Part shown: positions 43,426 to 51,548 of the stretch, one piece after another
How positions within the stretch are numbered: the stretch's first letter is position 1
How the letters are laid out: every line of letters starts with the position of its first letter
Origin: an uncultured Clostridia bacterium
GTDB lineage: Bacteria; Bacillota; Clostridia; Christensenellales; UBA1242
Assembly (NCBI GenBank): GCA_944383915.1
Contig: CALWRJ010000013.1
Location: forward strand, 1-64,000
Direction: 5' to 3'
DNA length: 64,000 nucleotides
Notes under the pieces: generated by a model
Database searches by the model: none
Seen by the model: the letters and a program-made list of their open reading frames with translations, nothing else
Told to the model about the DNA's origin: nothing
Made by a program: the position numbers and the translations under genes

Positions 43426-43602
43426 CTAATTTTCCTGTTGTTCGTTAAGTTCGGCAGTTAATATGCGTTGTTTACATTTTAAATAGCGTTTTAAGTTGCG
43501 CGCAAGCCCTTTATTTCGCTTTACCAACAAAATTTGTTCGGCGCGTTCGATATCTTGGAGCATTTTGCTTATATTCTGCGCTTTCCTTCTTTCTTTTTTC
43601 AT
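43426..43602 (-). CDS. Small basic protein, 58 aa
   Basis: MKKERRKAQNISKMLQDIERAEQILL...ELNEQQEN, a Lys/Arg-rich helical miniprotein. A weak ribosome-binding site (AGAGTG) lies 8 nt before the ATG at 43602. It is divergent from the 43660 gene with a 57-nt shared spacer. Coding status is likely but not certain; function unknown. Confidence 0.5.
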   Translation of the reverse strand: MKKERRKAQNISKMLQDIERAEQILLVKRNKGLARNLKRYLKCKQRILTAELNEQQEN

Positions 43603-43659
43603 TTAAATCACTCTTTTTAATTAAATTTCATATAAAATTTAGATTGAATGGGGGTAGTT

Positions 43660-44214
43660 ATGTTTTTTAATGATGAAAAATTACCTAGTGAAGATAGTAT
43701 GCGCTTAATGCGTCAAGGTTATGCGCAAAAAGTAAAGACTTTGCAAAACGAAGGGGAAAAAACCGAAATGCCAAGTACAACACCGCCTACGACACCAACC
43801 ACAACTAACGAAACCGATGACGAAAGACTTAATTTAATTGCCAGCAATATTGATTGGCAGACTAATACTCAATTGCTCAACAATTTGCTTTCGCGCACTC
43901 AAAATAGGTGTATGCGGTCTTTTATTCGTGGACTTATTCCTTTAAATGAGAGTGATAGGGACGAGATAAATTCTTTTTATACGAATAGCCGTGTGCGCCG
44001 AAACCCAAGCATTGTTTCAAATATGCCGAGTATGTTTAACCTTGCTTTGCGTGATTATATTCGTAACGAAAGCGAGTTGCTAGATGGCTTGGTGCAACTT
44101 TTGTATAATGAAAATGATGCAAACCGCAAGACTTCTATTTATAATATTATACGGCGTAGGTTAGACGCGCTAGACACTTTGGCAAGTTTTTTGCAAAATG
44201 GATTTTTTGGTTAA
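43660..44214 (+). CDS. Hypothetical protein, 184 aa
   Basis: Not recognised. The ATG at 43660 is five bases after GGGGG; an ATG at 43648 would overlap that site. The N-terminal ~60 residues are low-complexity with a Pro/Thr run (PSTTPPTTPTTTN), followed by a helical domain rich in Arg, Asn and Leu (LLNNLLSRTQNRCMRSFIRGLIPL, YNIIRRRLDALDTLASFLQNG). No signal peptide. It lies just before cca, with only ~40 nt between. Confidence 0.65.
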   Translation: MFFNDEKLPSEDSMRLMRQGYAQKVKTLQNEGEKTEMPSTTPPTTPTTTNETDDERLNLIASNIDWQTNTQLLNNLLSRTQNRCMRSFIRGLIPLNESDRDEINSFYTNSRVRRNPSIVSNMPSMFNLALRDYIRNESELLDGLVQLLYNENDANRKTSIYNIIRRRLDALDTLASFLQNGFFG

Positions 44215-44220
44215 ATTATT

Positions 44221-44248
44221 TTGTCTTTTTTGTGTAATGTGATATAAT
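44221..44248 (+). promoter_or_regulatory. Promoter giving a leaderless cca mRNA
   Basis: TTGTCT (44221-44226), a 16-bp spacer and TATAAT (44243-44248) with extended TGA. The ATG at 44256 follows after seven bases. Confidence 0.7.
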
Positions 44249-44255
44249 TAATATT

Positions 44256-45572
44256 ATGAAATTAGAAATAGATAAAAGTTTAATTGATATTGCAAAGTTT
44301 TTTGCAAAAAATGGGGCAAAACTATATATAGTTGGCGGTTTTGTCCGCAATGCTATTTTAGGCTTTTGCGAAACTGATATTGATGTGTGCAGTAAATTGC
44401 TACCAGAATATATTACCAAAATGCTAACTAAAAACAAGTATGAAGTTAAGTTAATCAATAAAAAATTAGGGACTTTGCATATAAAAATTTTGTCGACAGG
44501 GCAAGAATACGAGCATACCACATTTAGAGCCGAACAATATACGCAAGGTGGCGCTCATTCGCCTGAAAATGTGCGCTTTGTTGACGATATTCCGCTAGAT
44601 GCGAGTCGCCGTGATTTTTCCGCAAACGCAATTTACTACGATATTTTAAGTGGCGAAATTATTGATTATTACAATGGCGTGCAAGATGTGGAAAATCATA
44701 TTTTGCGAACAGTTGAGACTCCTGAATATGTTTTTGCGCGTGATGGTTTGAGAATTTTAAGAATGGTGCGAATCTCGGCTGAACTTGGCTTTACTATTGA
44801 CTTGCATACTTTTGAAGTTGCAAAACAAATGGCGGGGCAACTTGCAGACATTTCGCAAGAGCGATTTAATCACGAAATAGTCGCCATTTTGTTTGCTGAT
44901 TATAAGTATGAGGCTATAAAAAATCCAAAAGCGCATATTGTGGGTTTAAAGCAAATCGGCGAACTCGGTGCTTGGGAATATGTGTTGCCAGAACTAACTG
45001 ATTTGGTTGGTGTTGAGCGCGTTCGCGAGCTTTATAATAATTCTTGGATAAATTTGCTAGAATATGCACAGCCCGTTTTGAGAATACCTGCATTTGTTGC
45101 TGATATTTGCCGAAGTCTTGGGTTAAAAATGACGAAAAATCTAGTGTATTCGATTTTGGGAACGGGTGGCATAATGTTAAACAAAAATGAGTGCGCTAGG
45201 CAATATAAAATACTTAATGCATTTGAGCAAATTTTAGAAGGCGATGTTTTTTCAGACGAAAAGGCGCGTATTTTTATTCAAGTAATTAATGAATACGCTC
45301 GTGAAGTGTTTGGGCTTTGTGACTTGGCTAATATTGGGACAAGACTCAAAAAAACATATGCGCTTATGGAAATTGATGGTGTTCCGTTTAGTATCAAACA
45401 GTTGCATATTAATGGTTTCGATATAGCAGAATTTTATCCAGAAATCGAAAAAAGGCTTTATTCTCAAATTTTAAATAATTTGCTGCATACTTGCGCTATT
45501 ATGCCAGAATTAAATAAAAAGGAATTATTAATAAAAGAAGTTGATACTATATATAAGGAATTAAAAAAGTAA
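44256..45572 (+). CDS. cca: tRNA nucleotidyltransferase / poly(A) polymerase family (CCA-adding)
   Basis: A 438-aa class II nucleotidyltransferase. YIVGGFVRNAILG (about 29-41) and the catalytic TDIDVC (DxD) form motif A. RRDFSANAIYYD and DGLRILRMVRISAELGF are the base-recognition and neck motifs. It would add or repair the 3' CCA of tRNAs. A C-terminal helical region follows. No ribosome-binding site is seen and the TATAAT box is seven bases before ATG, so translation is probably leaderless. Confidence 0.92.
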   Translation: MKLEIDKSLIDIAKFFAKNGAKLYIVGGFVRNAILGFCETDIDVCSKLLPEYITKMLTKNKYEVKLINKKLGTLHIKILSTGQEYEHTTFRAEQYTQGGAHSPENVRFVDDIPLDASRRDFSANAIYYDILSGEIIDYYNGVQDVENHILRTVETPEYVFARDGLRILRMVRISAELGFTIDLHTFEVAKQMAGQLADISQERFNHEIVAILFADYKYEAIKNPKAHIVGLKQIGELGAWEYVLPELTDLVGVERVRELYNNSWINLLEYAQPVLRIPAFVADICRSLGLKMTKNLVYSILGTGGIMLNKNECARQYKILNAFEQILEGDVFSDEKARIFIQVINEYAREVFGLCDLANIGTRLKKTYALMEIDGVPFSIKQLHINGFDIAEFYPEIEKRLYSQILNNLLHTCAIMPELNKKELLIKEVDTIYKELKK

Positions 45573-45664
45573 ACTTTATTAATATACCATTAAAAGTATC
45601 GAATTTTTGATATTTCAAGTATTTGTTTCCTTTCAATAATTCAAATAATAAAATATTTAAAAAC

Positions 45665-45695
45665 AAAGCAAGTCTTAATAAAAAACTTGCTTTTT
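45665..45695. terminator. Bidirectional terminator between cca and the Cys-rich gene
   Basis: AAAGCAAGT (45665-45673) and ACTTGCTTT (45685-45693), with A-rich upstream and T-rich downstream tails serving both strands. Confidence 0.8.
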
Positions 45696-45699
45696 CTTT

Positions 45700-45939
45700 T
45701 TACCAAAGCCGAATTGTACCTTCAAACTTGATACAAAAACTATTGTCTGGGCATTTTGGCTTTGGCGGTTTTGGTGGCGGACACGGACGCGTCCAACAAT
45801 CATTTTGTTTTGGTGGATAACAGTAACCAAAGTCGTTATTACATTTTGGGCAATTTGGATTATTGTCACCGCAATTGCAAGGTTTTTGACCGCAATCATA
45901 GTATTTTAGAGTCCGCTTATAATCTTTAATACAGCACAT
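45700..45939 (-). CDS. Cysteine-rich small protein, 79 aa
   Basis: A short protein with about a dozen cysteines in Pro/Asn/Gly-rich sequence (YDCGQKPCNCGDNNPNCPKCNNDFGYCYPPKQ, CPPPKPPKPKC). A strong AAAAGGAG precedes the ATG at 45939 by seven bases, which supports translation. It has no signal peptide. The composition recalls spore-coat or metal-binding miniproteins, but no family is recognised. It is convergent with cca and shares its terminator. Confidence 0.65.
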   Translation of the reverse strand: MCCIKDYKRTLKYYDCGQKPCNCGDNNPNCPKCNNDFGYCYPPKQNDCWTRPCPPPKPPKPKCPDNSFCIKFEGTIRLW

Positions 45940-46064
45940 ATTTTACTCCTTTTAGCATAACAAGTTGTTATGTACCGCCCAGACATTATCAGTTTATGCA
46001 AAAGCATCTTATATGGTGAAAAAGTATAAATTTCGACTTTTAGCCAAAACTTAACTTAAATCGT

Positions 46065-46093
46065 TTGCAATAATTTTATCTTTTTTCTATAAT
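46065..46093 (+). promoter_or_regulatory. Promoter of the 46117 gene
   Basis: TTGCAA (46065-46070), a 17-bp spacer and TATAAT (46088-46093). Confidence 0.75.
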
Positions 46094-46116
46094 ATAAAAA
46101 GATATGGAGGTAAATA

Positions 46117-46476
46117 GTGGGGTATTTTGATTACTTAGACGAAGCAACCAAGGAACAGCGCGAATTTCAGTCCTTCGATGTTTGGGCAAAGGCGGGCACT
46201 TATGTTGGTTTAGGCTCATTGGTGGTAACAATTGTGGCAATACTTATTTTTTGTCTAGTTATTCCATTAGGACAAAACATTTGGCTTGATTTTTTGGTTG
46301 GTGGGGCATTGGGAATAGGTATTACAGGTATTGTTTTTGCTGGTAAAGCCGTTAGTATGGCTCGAAGCATCCGTAAAAAAAGTGAAATAGGGCTATTCGC
46401 TCTTATTTGGGGAATATTTGTTATATTAATAGAATTGACCCTTTTATTAATAAATACTTGGATGTATTTAGCATAG
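46117..46476 (+). CDS. Hypothetical membrane protein, 119 aa
   Basis: A small protein with three likely membrane spans at about residues 28-50, 55-78 and 92-117, with a soluble N terminus MGYFDYLDEATKEQREFQSFD. The start is GTG at 46117, six bases after GGAGG. A clear promoter precedes it. No family recognised. Confidence 0.7.
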   Translation: MGYFDYLDEATKEQREFQSFDVWAKAGTYVGLGSLVVTIVAILIFCLVIPLGQNIWLDFLVGGALGIGITGIVFAGKAVSMARSIRKKSEIGLFALIWGIFVILIELTLLLINTWMYLA

Positions 46477-46548
46477 ATTTTTATGCGTATTCATTTTACT
46501 TTTTGTAAAATTTGTGTTAGAATATTTATAAAATGCGAGGTAACAGTT

Positions 46549-46857
46549 ATGCAACAATTTCTTTTTCCTGTAGTTTTATATAGAGATGTAGAAAATAGGG
46601 GATATACTATTGTTTTTCACGATTTGGATATTTGTACAGAAGGCGTTACTGTAGAGGACGCATTTTTAAGAGCAAAGGACTTTTTGGAAGTTTATTGTAG
46701 ATGCGCTCTTGAGTACAATGGCGAAGTCGAACCTGCGACAAAATTTGAGGAAGTCAAGACGGAGAATAAAAATATAGTTATGCTTGTCGATGCAGAAGTA
46801 AATGATAAGCAAGATAAGGCATCATATCCAAAGCAAAGATTTAGTTTTGATATATAG
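46549..46857 (+). CDS. HicB-like antitoxin-fold protein, 102 aa
   Basis: The sequence FPVVLYRDVENRGYTIVFHDLDICTEGVTVEDAFLRAKDFLEVY fits the HicB-type RNase-H-like fold (y.v.f.D..g....GdT.eEA...A.e.l). It lacks an obvious DNA-binding C terminus. The ATG at 46549 has GAGG upstream; the longer frame starting at 46483 runs through the promoter region. No HicA toxin is next to it, so it may be a solitary regulator. The 46888 orphan follows after 30 nt. Confidence 0.7.
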   Translation: MQQFLFPVVLYRDVENRGYTIVFHDLDICTEGVTVEDAFLRAKDFLEVYCRCALEYNGEVEPATKFEEVKTENKNIVMLVDAEVNDKQDKASYPKQRFSFDI

Positions 46858-46887
46858 TTTTTTGCTCATTAAGGAGGGCTTAAAAAT

Positions 46888-47673
46888 ATGATAGAAAAAA
46901 CGTTTAGAAGCAAACAGGCCGTAGACCATATGAGTTATGCGTTCACTTGTGGATATTTTTTTGAAGATTTTACTCGTGGACGAAATATATACGGCAATCG
47001 TGCAAATTTAATAAGGCCAAAAGACCCTACAAAATTATTTACAGAAGATTGCGAGTTTAAAAACAGCGATTTTCATACGATAGAAGGAATCAAACCTCTT
47101 GAAATAACACAAACAATTTTAATGACAAGGCAAAAGTTGGAAGCATTCTATACAGACAAAGAATGTATAAAAGATTTCTTGTCCAATTTTAAAACCGAGT
47201 TTTTAACAAGTGAGGACTTGGACAAAGTTGCTGAAAATTTCTATGATAAAGTTGGTAAGAAATTATTAGCAAACAAAATAACTGATTTTAGAAAACTAGA
47301 CAACTTTGTACTTGGAAGTATGGTGCTAGAATTTCCTATTAATATAGTAAAGCATGTTGCGGAATTTCGTCACAGACAAGTTTTGACTCTTTTAACTCAA
47401 GACATAATAACCGCTGAAGATGCTCAACAGATGATTAAAATTTTACCTGATAACAAAGAAAATCTTATTGCTTTAAGGCAAAAATTAATAAAACAACGCG
47501 CTCAGGCTCAAGAGCAGAAGCGAATAGAAGCGCAGCAGCGGACAGTCACAAAAGAAACAAAAGTTTATGATGATGATAGAAAGGAAATAGTTGCTATTTA
47601 TCGCGCAATAAATAAGGATAAACAAGCAAGCCAGACTAATTATTATGAAAAAGAAAAGGTTTCAGCATCTTAA
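46888..47673 (+). CDS. Hypothetical protein, 261 aa
   Basis: Not recognised. A soluble, mostly helical protein starting MIEKTFRSKQAVDHMSYAFTCGYFFEDFTRG. The C-terminal third is a charged coiled-coil-like region rich in Gln/Lys/Arg (QRAQAQEQKRIEAQQRT). AAGGAGGG precedes the ATG at 46888 by 10 nt. It follows the HicB-like gene closely and may be cotranscribed with it. A strong terminator ends the unit. Confidence 0.65.
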   Translation: MIEKTFRSKQAVDHMSYAFTCGYFFEDFTRGRNIYGNRANLIRPKDPTKLFTEDCEFKNSDFHTIEGIKPLEITQTILMTRQKLEAFYTDKECIKDFLSNFKTEFLTSEDLDKVAENFYDKVGKKLLANKITDFRKLDNFVLGSMVLEFPINIVKHVAEFRHRQVLTLLTQDIITAEDAQQMIKILPDNKENLIALRQKLIKQRAQAQEQKRIEAQQRTVTKETKVYDDDRKEIVAIYRAINKDKQASQTNYYEKEKVSAS

Positions 47674-47682
47674 AGTAAATTT

Positions 47683-47713
47683 AAGCAGACTTTATAACAA
47701 GTCTGCTTTTTGT
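47683..47713 (+). terminator. Terminator after the 46888 gene
   Basis: AAGCAGACTT (47683-47692), loop TATAAC, AAGTCTGCTT (47699-47708), then T residues. Confidence 0.87.
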
Positions 47714-47760
47714 ATACTTTTCACACAAATGCGCAAAATATAACAAAAGGGGTGTAATGT

Positions 47761-49137
47761 ATGCAAAAAAGCGCTTATTTAAGTCTTATCTTTTTTGTTT
47801 TTTCTTTGCTTATTTTTTGCTTATTTTTTTCTACACCTGTATATGCAACGAATGACAATGTTATAAGTATGCGCTTTTGCTATCAAGATAAAGTTTTTAC
47901 TTATAACACTTCACACCTCGATAATATTAACAATTTTTATTTGCGCTCAATTGCTCAAAAGAATGGCAGACTCGGTTCGCCTCAAAAACGCGCTGATTTA
48001 CTTGAACGAGTTTTAAAACTGGGCTTTACACCACAAGAGGCAATTCAGTATGTTTTTAAAGGTTTAGAACAAGTTGTTTTAGATATGCAAAAGAGTATAG
48101 ACTGTATTCCAGTTGATGCAGAAATGGAGTTTAAGCCAAACACTTCACCTTACTTCTTTTTTAAAAAGGAAAAAATAGGTTTTAAACTAGATTTATATGA
48201 TTTAGTGAATGAAATTATTGAAAATTTGCGAAAAAGTAATTCTTTTACGATTCAACTTAATCCAGAGCAACTAAATCCTAGTGTTTTTTATGATGATTTA
48301 AAAGATTATGCAAATTTACGCAGTTCCTTTTATACAAGTTTTAATGAGAAAAACTCAAATCGCAAACACAATATCGCGCTCGCAATAGGTAAATTTAATG
48401 GATTAAAAATCGAAGTAGGGCAAGAGTATTCATTTAATTCAATAACTGGTCGCAGAACAGAACAAAATGGTTACTTACCAGCGAATATTATAGTTGATAA
48501 AAAATATGTAGAAGGCTACGGGGGCGGGGTGTGTCAAGCAAGCACAACTTTATATAATGCACTATTACTTGCTGGAAATGATTTCCGTGAAGTTCACAGC
48601 CATTCGCTTGTAAGTAGTTATGTAAATATGGGGTTTGACGCTATGGTAAACTACGGCACTTCGGACTTGCGATGGATAAACAACACAAAAACGCCAATGT
48701 ATGTGCGTACATATGTTAATGGTAATCGAGTAGGCGTGCAAGTTTATGGAAAGCCTGATGATAAAAATTATACATATAAGCGAGTAACTGAAATAGAACA
48801 AGAAATTGAACCGCCTGCCGATGAAATAATAATTGACAAAACAGGAAAGTATTCCAATCTCGTAAATTATACCGATGAAAGTGCTTATATAGAAGCATCG
48901 CATAAAGGGTATAAAGTGCGTGCAATTTTAGAAAAATATGATGGAGATAAATTAGTAGAAAAAAAATTTTTACGCCGAGTATCATATAACGCGACAAAAG
49001 GTGTAAAAGTCGTTGGAGCGAAAGAGCGCCCAGTAGAACCCGAGCCTATAAACGATAATCAGGAAATCGTTGATGATATTGGAGGTTCTTTAAGCGAGAG
49101 TACAATCGAATTTTGGAAAAAGTATATTTATTATTAA
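47761..49137 (+). CDS. VanW family protein
   Basis: A 458-aa exported protein. The N-terminal hydrophobic segment (about 5-27) is a signal peptide ending near VYA. The VanW domain is clear (KHNIALAIGKFNGLKIEVGQEYSFN, YGGGVCQASTTLYNALLLAG, WINNTKTPMYVRTYV). A G5-like segment follows at about 375-425 (RAILEKYDGDKLVEKKFL). VanW-type proteins occur in cell-wall clusters and wider Clostridia; the biochemical role is unknown. The start is ATG 47761 with AAAGGGG upstream. Confidence 0.9.
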   Translation: MQKSAYLSLIFFVFSLLIFCLFFSTPVYATNDNVISMRFCYQDKVFTYNTSHLDNINNFYLRSIAQKNGRLGSPQKRADLLERVLKLGFTPQEAIQYVFKGLEQVVLDMQKSIDCIPVDAEMEFKPNTSPYFFFKKEKIGFKLDLYDLVNEIIENLRKSNSFTIQLNPEQLNPSVFYDDLKDYANLRSSFYTSFNEKNSNRKHNIALAIGKFNGLKIEVGQEYSFNSITGRRTEQNGYLPANIIVDKKYVEGYGGGVCQASTTLYNALLLAGNDFREVHSHSLVSSYVNMGFDAMVNYGTSDLRWINNTKTPMYVRTYVNGNRVGVQVYGKPDDKNYTYKRVTEIEQEIEPPADEIIIDKTGKYSNLVNYTDESAYIEASHKGYKVRAILEKYDGDKLVEKKFLRRVSYNATKGVKVVGAKERPVEPEPINDNQEIVDDIGGSLSESTIEFWKKYIYY

Positions 49138-49223
49138 ATAATGCCGAAAATTGTTAGACAAACAAAGTAAATATTTTGTATAATTAAGTAGATAATAGTT
49201 CAATATTTATAAAAGGTAAACTT

Positions 49224-50237
49224 ATGTGGTGGATTTGGCTCTTTTTTGCTGTATCTTTAATTATTATTATCTACATTTCAAATAAAATTGGAGGTGTAGT
49301 AGATGCGTTGGACAAAAAAACTAAATTGTCCGGCGCTTTTTTAGGTGCAGTTTTATTAGCAGCCGTCACCAGTTTACCCGAGCTTGTTACAAGTACCACC
49401 ACCGCCGCAATGCAAGAGCCTGAAATGACACTTGGCAATATTTTAGGCACAAATCTATTTGATATAGTAATTATCGGCATAATTTTAGTTATATTTTTTA
49501 ATAAAATCAAGCAAAGAAAAGTCTGTAAGTCTAATGTTATTTTTGGAATATTTACCGTTATAATAAGTGCCATTATTTTATTATGTATGGTGTTTGGTAT
49601 GGAGATTGTTATTCCATATGTAAATATTAATATTATCAGTTTGATAATTTTTGCTATTTATTTGTTTGCGTTATTTATTATGCGTAAAGTAAATGACCCG
49701 CAAGATGACGATACATTAAGTGTAGGTGATACTCAAAATAAATATGAAGCAATTTCTGTAAGAAAACTTGCGTGGCTGTTTACGACTCTTTCAATTGCGC
49801 TTGTGGCTGTGTCAATTATTATTACATTTATGGCAGAATACTTGGCTGATGTGTACGGAATGAATAAGGGACTTGCGGGGGCTTTGTTTGTAGGTGTACC
49901 AACCAGTTTTCCAGAATTAGTATCTTGCATTGCTTTGGTTCGCTATGGTAATTTTGATGCAGCATATGGAAATATTGTGGGTTCGTGCTTGTTTAATTAT
50001 GTGGTTATAGGAATCGCTGATATCGCGTTTATTTCGGGTACTGTCTTTACTTCAAGTACAAGCAATATTATAATGTCTGCGTGCCTAATGGTAGAAGCAA
50101 CACTACTACTTGTTTTAGGCGCAATTAAAAACAAACGCACAATTATAGGTACAACAACATCATTTTTAGTTTCAATCGGCATTTTAATGATTGATATCTA
50201 TGTTGTTTGGCTAGTTTTAACTACATTTCTAGCATAA
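49224..50237 (+). CDS. Ca2+/cation antiporter (CaCA family, YrbG-like)
   Basis: A 337-aa membrane protein with about 10 hydrophobic segments and two inverted alpha repeats, the hallmark of Na+(H+)/Ca2+ exchangers. The repeats are AAVTSLPELVTSTTTAAMQEPEMTLGNILGTNLFDIV and VGVPTSFPELVSCIALVRYGNFDAAYGNIVGSCLFNYV; the Glu of each SxPE motif is an ion ligand. AAAGG precedes the ATG at 49224. A TATAAT at 49178 may serve as its -10 box. It is a single gene. Confidence 0.9.
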   Translation: MWWIWLFFAVSLIIIIYISNKIGGVVDALDKKTKLSGAFLGAVLLAAVTSLPELVTSTTTAAMQEPEMTLGNILGTNLFDIVIIGIILVIFFNKIKQRKVCKSNVIFGIFTVIISAIILLCMVFGMEIVIPYVNINIISLIIFAIYLFALFIMRKVNDPQDDDTLSVGDTQNKYEAISVRKLAWLFTTLSIALVAVSIIITFMAEYLADVYGMNKGLAGALFVGVPTSFPELVSCIALVRYGNFDAAYGNIVGSCLFNYVVIGIADIAFISGTVFTSSTSNIIMSACLMVEATLLLVLGAIKNKRTIIGTTTSFLVSIGILMIDIYVVWLVLTTFLA

Positions 50238-50323
50238 TTTATTTAATTTAAAAATGTTATAAATCATATTAAAAATTATAGTTAAAAAACATTTTTGAAA
50301 TTTAATAAAATGGCTTAAATCTA

Positions 50324-50352
50324 TTGACACAGACTAATTTTATTGGTATAAT
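50324..50352 (+). promoter_or_regulatory. Strong promoter of the str operon
   Basis: TTGACA (50324-50329), a 17-bp spacer and TATAAT (50347-50352) with extended TGG. Confidence 0.9.
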
Positions 50353-50624
50353 ACAAATCGTTACAAATGATTTTGTAGCGTTTTTCTATACTCTCTAGTA
50401 TAGGATGAAAGTATGTGTATATACTTTCTTAAAACTATTACAAAATCCAGAATATCTGGTCGTGGCAAACGGGTAATATGTGGTGTGTTATCTGTTTGCC
50501 AGCAGGACGCTATTTGCCTAGCATAATTGTTCATTCCACAAATGTTTAGGTTACTTTTACGCGCCAAGTCGCATCAAAAATTTAGGGTTGAATGTTGCGA
50601 CATCGAATTTATAAGGAGGAAAAT
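50353..50624 (+). promoter_or_regulatory. Structured ~265-nt leader of the str operon
   Basis: The untranslated leader holds several stems, for example CTATACT/AGTATAG (~50387-50404), GAAAGTAT/ATACTTTC (~50408-50429) and GGCAAAC/GTTTGCC (~50465-50501). No coding frame is evident. This is a candidate ribosomal-protein or structured regulatory leader; I cannot name the RNA family. Confidence 0.55.
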
Positions 50625-50999
50625 ATGCCTACGATAAACCAACTAGTTAGGAAAAGCCGTAAGCCTATAAAGAGAAAATCAAAATCTCCGCTATTAGAGC
50701 AATGTCCTCAAAAGCGTGGTGTGTGCTTTGCTGTTACTACAACTACACCTAAAAAGCCTAACTCTGCTTTGCGTAAAATTGCAAAGGTTCGTTTAAGCAA
50801 CGGTAGTGAAAGTACTATGTACATTCCAGGCGAAGGGCACAACCTTCAAGAGCACTCGGTTGTTTTGGTTCGTGGTGGTCGTGTTAAAGACCTTGTCGGT
50901 GTGCGTTATCACATCGTTCGTGGTGTGCTTGATACAGCAGGTACAGCAAAGCGTAAACAAGGTCGTAGTAAATACGGTACCAAAAAAGACGCTAAGTAA
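50625..50999 (+). CDS. rpsL: 30S ribosomal protein S12
   Basis: 124 aa. S12 lies at the decoding centre. [57 protein letters not shown] and GVRYHIVRG are conserved. Residue 91, almost always Pro in this loop (VKDLPGVRYH), is Val here. The segment before TTTPKKPN is CFAVT instead of the usual CTRVY. AAGGAGG precedes the ATG. First gene of rpsL-rpsG-fusA-tuf. Confidence 0.97.
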   Translation: MPTINQLVRKSRKPIKRKSKSPLLEQCPQKRGVCFAVTTTTPKKPNSALRKIAKVRLSNGSESTMYIPGEGHNLQEHSVVLVRGGRVKDLVGVRYHIVRGVLDTAGTAKRKQGRSKYGTKKDAK

Positions 51000-51051
51000 T
51001 CTATATCTTTATATTTAAGAATTTAACATAAATCACAAAAGGAGAATAATT

Positions 51052-51522
51052 ATGTCAAGACGCAATGCAGCCCCAGTGCGCAGTGTGTTGCCGGACCCTG
51101 TATACAACAGCACCGTTGTTCGCAAACTTATCAACCAAGTTATGCTAGACGGAAAGTTGAGTATCGCTGAAAAACTTGTTTATGATGCACTCAACATCGC
51201 TTCTGAAAAGACAGGTGTTGCACCAATGGAAACTTTAGAAAAAGCATTGGAAAATGCAAGTCCTATAGTGGAAACACGCGCACGCAAAGTAGGTGGCGCA
51301 ACATATCAAGTGCCCGTAGAAATTCGTCCCGCTCGCCGTCAAACACTTGCTATTAGATGGATAGTATTGTTTGCAAAGAAGCGTGGTGAACGCGGTATGG
51401 AGCACAAACTCGCAGGTGAACTCACTGATGCTTTTAATAATACAGGTGGTGCTATAAAGAGAAAGGACGAAGTTCACCGTATGGCAGAAGCAAACAAGGC
51501 TTTTGCACACTTTAAGTGGTAA
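51052..51522 (+). CDS. rpsG: 30S ribosomal protein S7
   Basis: 156 aa. S7 starts assembly of the 30S head. SRRNAAPVRSVLPDPVYNSTVVRKLINQVMLDGK, VETRARKVGGATYQVPVEIRPARRQTLAIRW and KRKDEVHRMAEANKAFAHFKW are typical. AAAGGAG precedes the ATG. Second gene of the str operon. Confidence 0.98.
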   Translation: MSRRNAAPVRSVLPDPVYNSTVVRKLINQVMLDGKLSIAEKLVYDALNIASEKTGVAPMETLEKALENASPIVETRARKVGGATYQVPVEIRPARRQTLAIRWIVLFAKKRGERGMEHKLAGELTDAFNNTGGAIKRKDEVHRMAEANKAFAHFKW

Positions 51523-51548
51523 TAAAATAAGGAGAGAAATAAGATAGA

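Noticed and set aside
45623..45820. 65-aa plus-strand frame opposite the Cys-rich gene
   Set aside because: No ribosome-binding site; it overlaps the terminator and is antisense to the better-supported minus-strand gene.
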